Positions 57,814-64,000 of a DNA stretch of 64,000 bases are shown in pieces. The position numbers and the translations under genes were made by a program. Location of the stretch: the NCBI GenBank assembly GCA_023055425.1, contig JALGPY010000002.1, forward strand, positions 140,489,927-140,553,926, given 5' to 3'. This DNA comes from Linanthus parryae. Its lineage: Eukaryota; Streptophyta; Magnoliopsida; Ericales; Polemoniaceae. The notes beneath the pieces are model-generated. The model was not told the origin of the DNA. It did no database searches and was given only the letters and a program-made list of their open reading frames with translations. Each line of letters begins with the position of its first letter. Position 1 is the first letter of the stretch.

Positions 57814-59856
57814 TGATGCGTTTTTTAGCGTACTATTCGCAAGTATACGAATCAAGTAATATAGAGAGTATTTTCGACTCGGATTATCGATCCCACATGG
57901 ACTTTGCACGTTTTTCTAGTAATCAGTTTTAACGAACAGAGTGTAAAAAGGAGGAATAGTTTGAGGTTTTGATTACGAACTAAGTACTAAAAGTAAAAAA
58001 CTGAAACGTAAATCTATTTGTGAGATTTTTTTTGAATAATCTTAAGGTTGTAAAACTAGGGTTTGAGATACTAGGTCCCGGGATCCCCTAGGGTCTCTTC
58101 AGATTTTTCGTTCTTTGTTTGACATGAAAACACACAGCAGTTATTTATCCGTGCCCCGTACTAGTTGTGCGGTATCTTTTCTTTTCCTGCACGTTATCAC
58201 GATTCTGCAGACTTTCGGATTCCTGTTAAGCTGCCTAGGTCTGCAGTCTCGTTCTAAGGCTGCTAGGGTTTCTAACCTGTCCTGATGGCCCGGGTCAAAT
58301 TCCCCAACAGTTAGTCTAACGTTTTTAGGCTAGTCTTATCTCCCCTTCTCTGGTCGGTCCGTCGGGGTAAGGTGCTAAATCATGTCTTCTCTTCCTAACC
58401 GTAACTAGACGTTTTCACCTACCGGCTCGGGTCTGTAGCAATCCTGGTTAGCTACTCCGATCATGCATGAACAGTAATATTCAAAGACAGAATAACTGAT
58501 AAAAACTGCTGAATTAAGATAGTACGATCATGAATTCATAGTCATATGATATAGAACTAATCACTGAGAACGAAACCCTAGGTTCACCGAGAAGCTAGGT
58601 AAAAGTTTAGCTACTGAAATTCATAACGTAAATAACACAGTTTTTGAATGAGAGAGAAGAAGAGCAAACGGGTGTCTTGAATCTGGATTCGCGTTTCCGT
58701 GCTCTCCGGGGATGCTCCGACTTCTCCGTGGGTGTGTTGTTGTGTTCAAAACGAGTTTGGACGAGTCTTTATATAGTGCTGAAGACGTTTCTGGAACTTG
58801 CCTTTATTTACGAAACTACCATTGACCGAAACCGCCTCAAAATTTGTGCTGTCTGCGTAAAATATGCAGGCTCTGCGTATAATACGCAGACAGCAGCATG
58901 ACATATGCTAATTTCTGCGTATTTTCCTCCCAGGCTGCGTATAATACCCCTCCATCTTGCTGTCTGCGTATAATACGCAGCCCCTGCGTAAAATACGCAG
59001 CCAGCAAGCCTCTCTGCTCCTTTCTGCCTCGGCCTGCGTTTTGACCCGAAACTTGTCAAAATTACCAAAATACCCCTGGGTCAAAACCGCTCCAAATTCT
59101 GTCCAATCCTGACTCTGGCCATAGGAAAACTGCTGACTGAATCTGGGCGCCAAAATCCAATCTCGACTTCTGAAAACCCGGCCCGGTGCCAAAATGACCA
59201 AAATATCCCTAGGCCAAAATTGTCCCGGAAATCGTCATGAACATGAAATAGTTGCTCCTGATTCCAGACACCGGAAACCGAGACTCTTACTTGGGCGTGG
59301 CCTGTCAGGAACCCACACTTGACGGGAGTCGTTTTTTGGCCGGACTCCATTTCAGCATTATAACCTGTTTTCGGAAATCCCTTGACGTCTCGCTTCTTTT
59401 GCCCCTTGTTTCACTTCAAAATTCCAAGTCTAGCTCAAGATATTGTCAACCGAGCGCATCTCGGTCATTCTCGGTTTCGGCGTTTTCAGTTTCCTCGGTC
59501 GGTTTTCACTGCCCATTTTTCCTCCAGTCTTTCCGTTTTCTGTTCCACTCTCCCTTTTATCAGTCTCGGTCAAATCCTGCTCCGAGCATTTTTCGCACGT
59601 TTCCCGAGGTGAACCCGGTTCTGTCTTGGCACGCATCCCAATGCACTTTCCGAACCTGTTCCTGTAAAGATAACATGAACAAACCCGCGATCATATCCAA
59701 TAAAGTACGAAATACGCAGCAATTTACGAAGAGCAAATAAACGTCTCGTTCCTATTTCCGAGGCTTTCTAAGGGTGAATTCTGGCTAAAATACGGCTTTC
59801 CGACACAAAGGAATGTCAATTCAGGCTAAAAGATAACCCCTATTTGGGCGTTATCA
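57814..59856 (-). mobile_element. Ty3/gypsy solo LTR (about 2.0 kb) inserted into gag
   Basis: Read on the minus strand it starts TGATAACGCCCAAATAGGGG and ends CTAAAAAACGCATCA. Flanking 5-mers, also on the minus strand, are TTCTT and TTCTA (4 of 5). The gag frame on both sides joins in register across it. It contains a palindromic array and a GATCGATAATCCGAGT motif shared with the LTR at 61804-63590. Frames inside are incidental. Confidence 0.78.
58853..59000. repeat. Palindromic array, CTGCGTATAATACGCAG type
   Basis: Full modules lie at 58853-58869 (one base off), 58873-58889, 58964-58980 and 58984-59000, and half modules at 58915 and 58935. CTGCGTATAATACGCAG is a perfect inverted repeat around its central A. 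Confidence 0.95.
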
Positions 59857-61128
59857 AAGAACCAAGAGTAGTCATTTGTGTAGTTAGAGCATTCACATGT
59901 TTCCCCATATGCATCATCATGTTCTTCAAATCAGTCATCTCTGTGTGGCACAGCTTGTTGTGCATGTGGTACTCATGGTCTATGCTGGAACCCTGGTGCA
60001 TAAATGGCTCCTGATACATCCCCATTATTTGTATCTGGATGATCTCTTGTGTTCGGCTGATAGTTGTTGTTGTTCAAATTATGTTGCCTTCGTACCCTCA
60101 CATAGTTCACATCTTCACTCATCATCTGATTCAAAGTTGTATCCAAATATGTCTCTTCCACTGCTGCAATTGTCTTCAAATCCTTTTAGACTTCTTGAAA
60201 AAAACAAAAATAATCTTTGCAACATTGTCTTTTCACTCGTCAGCAGCAGGTTTGGCTGAGGCAACATATCTGCGCACATCAAACATGCGAGTATCGTGTT
60301 TGGACATCTGTTTCATGAACTCAAATGCACCTTCTTTGTCTACATGATATAAGAAATTTCATCATGCTTATCTTTCCAATCTTTCTGCATGCTCTCGATT
60401 AAGTTTATGGTAGAATATCTGGATGATCTTTGAGTATGCAAAGCCATGGTTGGGGAATTTCTTAATCAATCTCATCAATATGTTGCATGCATCTACCACA
60501 AATCTCCAATAATCTATCTAAAAGAAAGAATCTCTCATTGAAGTTTGATCACACAAGAAGTTGGGCGAAACTTTGCGAGACATTTAGTAACACACAGATC
60601 CCCATGTAGTTATAGAGCCTGGAGCTCTTGACTTGAGAAAATCCTTTGCAACTTCCTTTAGACAATAAGGGAGCAAAATCAATTTCAATTCTTATACTTT
60701 CAATCCCTTATATTTCAAATTTCCACAATACGACATTAAGATTTTCAGTAAAATTATTGGGGGCTTCTTCGGCACCTCCTAATAAATTAAACTGAGACTG
60801 TATAGCCTGAAGCGTAGATGGCTTAATGTCAAAGTGTCTAGCCTTAGTGTATGGAACTCGAATAGCTCGCTTATGTCTACCGGTTGGTGTCTCAAATTTG
60901 TCCACAATAGCCTTGCCAGACTTGTTGTATAACCTTTTTATTATTTTGCTCAGCTATGTGAGCATCCACTAACTCTTGTACATATAATTCCATCTGTAAC
61001 GGAGTACGTGGCGGAGTGCGTGATGGAGTCTCGACCATTTTACTATCTCTAGGTCTCTTTATCTGATCTCTGAGTAGATTCTCTGGGTCTTCTAATGGTG
61101 GAAAAAATTCTCGAAAGATCTTGGGCAT
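59857..61128 (-). pseudogene. Ty3/gypsy gag (Athila/Tat type), decayed
   Basis: The start MPKIFREFFPPLEDPENLL is at 61128. In another frame ARHFDIKPSTLQAIQSQFNL, then GGAEEAPNNFTENLN, match the gypsy gag core, and a degraded KEVAKDFLKSR-like stretch with GSITTWGS follows. Near 60050-60170 is an Asn-rich region (NNNNYQPNTRDH), and close to 59860 the segment MMHMGKHVNALTTQMTTLG. Stops and frame changes are frequent. Gag would form particles; this copy is dead. Confidence 0.78.
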
Positions 61129-61250
61129 GCACTATATACCTGAAAAAACACAATTCAAAGAAGAATGAGATAAAATATAAAAGCAAGTAAAAGATAATAA
61201 AATAAATTAAGGACCTTAAAATAATTTCAAACTAAACAATTACTAATAGT

Positions 61251-61268
61251 CCCCGAAAACTGCGCTAA
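61251..61268 (-). promoter_or_regulatory. Degenerate tRNA-Asp type primer-binding site
   Basis: On the minus strand TAGCGCAGTTTTCGGGGA agrees at 14 of 18 positions with TGGCGCCGTTGCCGGGGA, the tRNA-Asp site common in Athila/Tat elements. It lies about 120 bases before the gag start, as expected. Confidence 0.6.
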
Positions 61269-61803
61269 ACACTTGACACACGATTTTAAGCAGCATATAC
61301 GCAAGTGCAAGATTAAGTAATAAAATGTCTATTTAAAGTTGGATTATCTCTCTCATGAGGGCTAGTTGAAACTGATTAACTAGAGACACAATATAAAGTA
61401 TATAAGTTACTATGAGTAGAAGTTTTGATTAATTTGTTTTTTTTCTAAACTAAAAATGAAATCAATAAAGAAAAGATGTATTTTTGGTATTTTTGGTTGA
61501 AAAAAATTGTGGTGTAACAAGTTCTATAAAATACTAGGTTTCCTACGGATATCCTAAGGCGTAAAGAATTCTGGTCATTCTCCCTGACGAGATTCATGAT
61601 CAAATATCTTATGTCATTCGTATCTTAGTTAATGAGTCTGCTCACCAACCTAGAAAATTAACTTTTCTAGTTGATCAACCTAGAAAACTAACTTTTCGTA
61701 TACCTAGAAAACTAAGTTTTTATAGGGGATCAATCCATTCAAGATGGAAAAAAAAAATAGACAACATAGATAGAAACGCACATAGTAGATTACGATTCAC
61801 TAC
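61269..61803 (-). repeat. 3' part of the 5' LTR belonging to the decayed gag element
   Basis: The minus strand just before the primer-binding site ends ACTTGCGTATATGCTGC ... GTGTGTCA. It shares the ATAATCC ... TATTACTT ... ACTTGCG layout with the ends of the other two gypsy LTRs here. The left part contains repeated CCTAGAAAACTAA units (61650-61722). The rest of this LTR seems displaced by the next LTR. Confidence 0.5.
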
Positions 61804-63590
61804 TGTGTTCTAACAGTTTAACGCAAGTCCACGGTCGTGTAATAAAGAATGAGTATTTTCGTACTCAGGTTATCGATCCCATCGATACAAACTCGTAACC
61901 AGTTATTAATTAACAAATCAGTCAAGTTTACTGAGTGATTGGGAGGAAAAGTTGAGAATGATGAAGTTTCCACCCCCAAAACAAGTTGCTGTCACAATCG
62001 TAGAAATAAAAATAGAATGGAATTAAGAGGAAGTCTTAATAAATTAATGGAGGAACTAGACAATCTCGTTGATCACCTAGAGCTGTAAACAATTTTGGGA
62101 TAATCTGAGTAACACGTCAACTAAATTCTAACTAAGCCGGGTAATAGCACTGACCATCTCATGTTGGTGTCAGGCCGTTTTACGTCACAGTTCACCTAGC
62201 GTCCCTTCAGTCAACGTGCGTTTACCGGTCCGTTCTATCAGGTTCTCTAATGATACGATCGCGGGTCCTGCCGGTCCACCGTTTGACGGAATAGTTGATT
62301 AATCTACCGAATCTACCCACACTAGCCAATCTTAATGCGTCACCTTTCAGTCTTGGCAATTTGGGATTGTCTTACACGTCTCATCTTAACCAGTTGGAAT
62401 CACTGTCGTGCATTCGCTAGCTAAGTAACGGTTCCAGTTAATTAATCTATTCCCGTTAAGAATTAGAATATTCCATGAACAATTAGTCAATATGTAATCA
62501 ACTTTAAGCATGGATCAATCTAAGAATGAAACCCTAGTTCATTATTATTAAATCATGTCTTAGTCGTGTCAATATACTAAGATCCTTAACAAGATTGAAG
62601 AATTAAAACTCATTCAATAGAAGATGTAATGATGATTAAGTGCAGAAAAATCGTCGTTTACATAACCGTAGGCTCTCGTATGAGATGCCTAGCAAGATGC
62701 GTTTAGCTACTCATCGTATCGAAAAAAATCATACAAAGTTTCTCAATAACGACTAATAAAAAGAGGGTAGAAGAAATCAAACAAGGATCTTCAATGGTGA
62801 AATCTTGATCTAGTCTTCTTCGTCTCCATCTTCCTCTTGGTTTCCTCTTATCTTTTAACGTCTATTAAATTAATGAATAATGATGGGAAATTAATTACAA
62901 TAGTGGTAATTTATCCCAAGTAGGGTTAGGGATTAATTAATATAATTGGCAAAAAAGAAAATATCCGCCTCTTTGTTATGGTCGTGCGATCAGCCAAAAG
63001 CTGATCGTGTGATTAGCTTGATTTGTCCTGTCAAAATAACACCCTTTTCGCACGAAATGATGGCCCTGATCGTGCAACCTCCTGGAAAAAATCTCCCCGT
63101 GGTTGCTTCGCTCTGATCGTGCCATCAAATCATCTAATCATGGGATCAACACTTGGTCATAGGATTAGTTGATCTGATGGTGCTTTACTGTGAGTTCCAA
63201 AGTTTTTTTACATGAAAAATTGGGCAAGTATGGGAGCCACTCTACAAGGGGGTTCCAAGTGTAGTTTCCAAACTTTTTGAAATTGCACTTGCCCCCCTTT
63301 TCACATCTTCTCTTTGTTTCTTCACGATTTCTTTTTCGCTTAAGCTCCATCATAATTTCCAAAGCTCGTTTCTCCTATCCGATTCATCTCCCAAGCATCG
63401 TTTCCTATCAAAACAACATGAAACAAACTCGTGCAATCAAACGTAAAAAAACACATTAAGTAATGCGAGAAACCCTTGGATTAACAAGTTGAAGCTTAAA
63501 TCTAAACTTGTATGTTTTCTTCTCTATTCGTAGCATAAAACTAATATTATCAACACGGAAACTACGCAAAATGGTACAAAACGTGCATCA
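61804..63590 (-). repeat. Another Ty3/gypsy LTR (about 1.8 kb)
   Basis: Read on the minus strand it probably starts TGATGCACGTTTTGTACC and ends GTTAGAACACA. It carries ATCGATAACCTGAGTACGAA and the ACTTGCGTTAA end motif, as in the LTR at 57814-59856. A polypurine-like tract upstream (63610-63624) suggests it is the 3' LTR of an element extending beyond the window. The boundaries are approximate; no target duplication was found. Confidence 0.5.
62981..63180. repeat. Degenerate palindromic array, CTGATCGTGYGATYAGC type
   Basis: Modules: GGTCGTGCGATCAGC near 62980, CTGATCGTGTGATTAGC at 63001, CTGATCGTGCAACC near 63067, CTGATCGTGCCATC near 63112, CTAATCATGGGATCAAC near 63133 and GTCATAGGATTAG near 63155. 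The inverted symmetry decays along the array. Confidence 0.85.
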
Positions 63591-64000
63591 AATATAAATC
63601 TAATAGAGAGTTAAATCCCCCACACTACATTTTTCTGCGTTCCGAGCAAAATCAATCCTCACGATACTTCTCAATCCACTGAATCACATGTAACTCTACT
63701 AGCCATGTGACACAAACGACGCACACACAACTATGCGATTCTACATGAACTGTATAATGCAACTCGATTTTTCACAATGCAAAAAAAATTAAACAACACA
63801 TATTTTTTCATTTTCTTAAAGATCGGGGATCTAGCTATCACGAAGCAAAATCATCAAGCTCTCACTAGTATATTTTGAAATTAACACAACCGATAGCGAG
63901 AAATTAAAGTAAAATAATCCTACGCACAAGCTCACTAAGGGTTCCCCAAACATCCACCATAAACAATCCAAGATCTTGCATGCCCTATAGCTCGAAGGGT
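63591..64000 (-). other. Internal 3' end of a gypsy element running off the window
   Basis: On the minus strand, GTGTGGGGGATTTAACT (near 63624-63608) looks like a gypsy polypurine tract just before an LTR. The rest shows no open frame, as is normal for the region behind pol in Athila/Tat elements. Confidence 0.45.

Noticed and set aside
58853..59000. Looks like a CRISPR array (regularly repeated palindromes)
   Set aside because: Spacing is irregular, some modules are adjacent, the genome is a plant's and the array lies inside an LTR.
59252..59740. 162-codon frame and neighbours
   Set aside because: They lie within the gypsy solo LTR, overlap one another on both strands and show no domain.

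Overview
The window is nuclear DNA of a flowering plant, most likely a eudicot. Noncoding sequence is AT-rich, genes are split by GT-AG introns, and the gene families seen are plant ones: a BSD-domain protein, a GAR2-like protein ending in LLCCRF, an RGF/GOLVEN peptide precursor and FAR1-type relics. Ty1/copia and Ty3/gypsy elements with tRNA-type primer-binding sites, MULEs, hAT elements, a Helitron, LINEs and SINEs make up most of the sequence. No rRNA, tRNA, CRISPR array or prokaryotic operon was seen, and the species cannot be named from the sequence.

Three host genes can be assembled, all on the minus strand. (1) A BSD-domain protein, six exons between 9895 and 13631, 281 codons, with a hAT element in its fifth intron. 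(2) A root meristem growth factor (RGF/GOLVEN/CLEL) precursor, four small exons between 34590 and 35824, 120 codons. Its exons are too short to stand out as open frames, so a simple frame scan misses it. (3) A GAR2-like protein, three confident coding exons between 43335 and 45820, with a MITE in its last intron and several kb of probable 5' UTR and introns upstream.

Layout. 1-2900: microsatellites and LTR-like sequence. 4290-5262: FAR1-like relic. 6516-9458: a LINE-like retroposon with ORF1 only, bounded by an 11-bp duplication. 9895-13631: BSD gene. 13904-19936: a cluster of DNA transposons (nested hAT, MULE-type MITE, a Pack-MULE carrying an MSL channel fragment, a Helitron inside a hAT-like element). 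20306-32390: a four-layer nest, in which a LINE relic is split by noncoding LTR element A, A is split by copia element B, and B's leader holds a solo LTR of the A type. 32954-33428: solo LTR with a palindromic array. 34590-35824: RGF gene. 36605-41647: decayed Ale-like copia element on the minus strand. 43335-45820 and upstream: GAR2-like gene. 50476-52477: SINE and MITEs. 53031-55335: LINE ORF2 relic. 57380-64000: decayed Ty3/gypsy elements on the minus strand, with a solo LTR that splits a gag gene.

No wholly new biological system could be demonstrated. The items most worth following are the palindromic arrays inside three unrelated LTRs, the ORF1-only LINE, the Pack-MULE with the MSL fragment, the RGF gene, and the insertion order that can be read from nested target-site duplications (TSDs). 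All homology statements come from recognised motifs; no database search was run.
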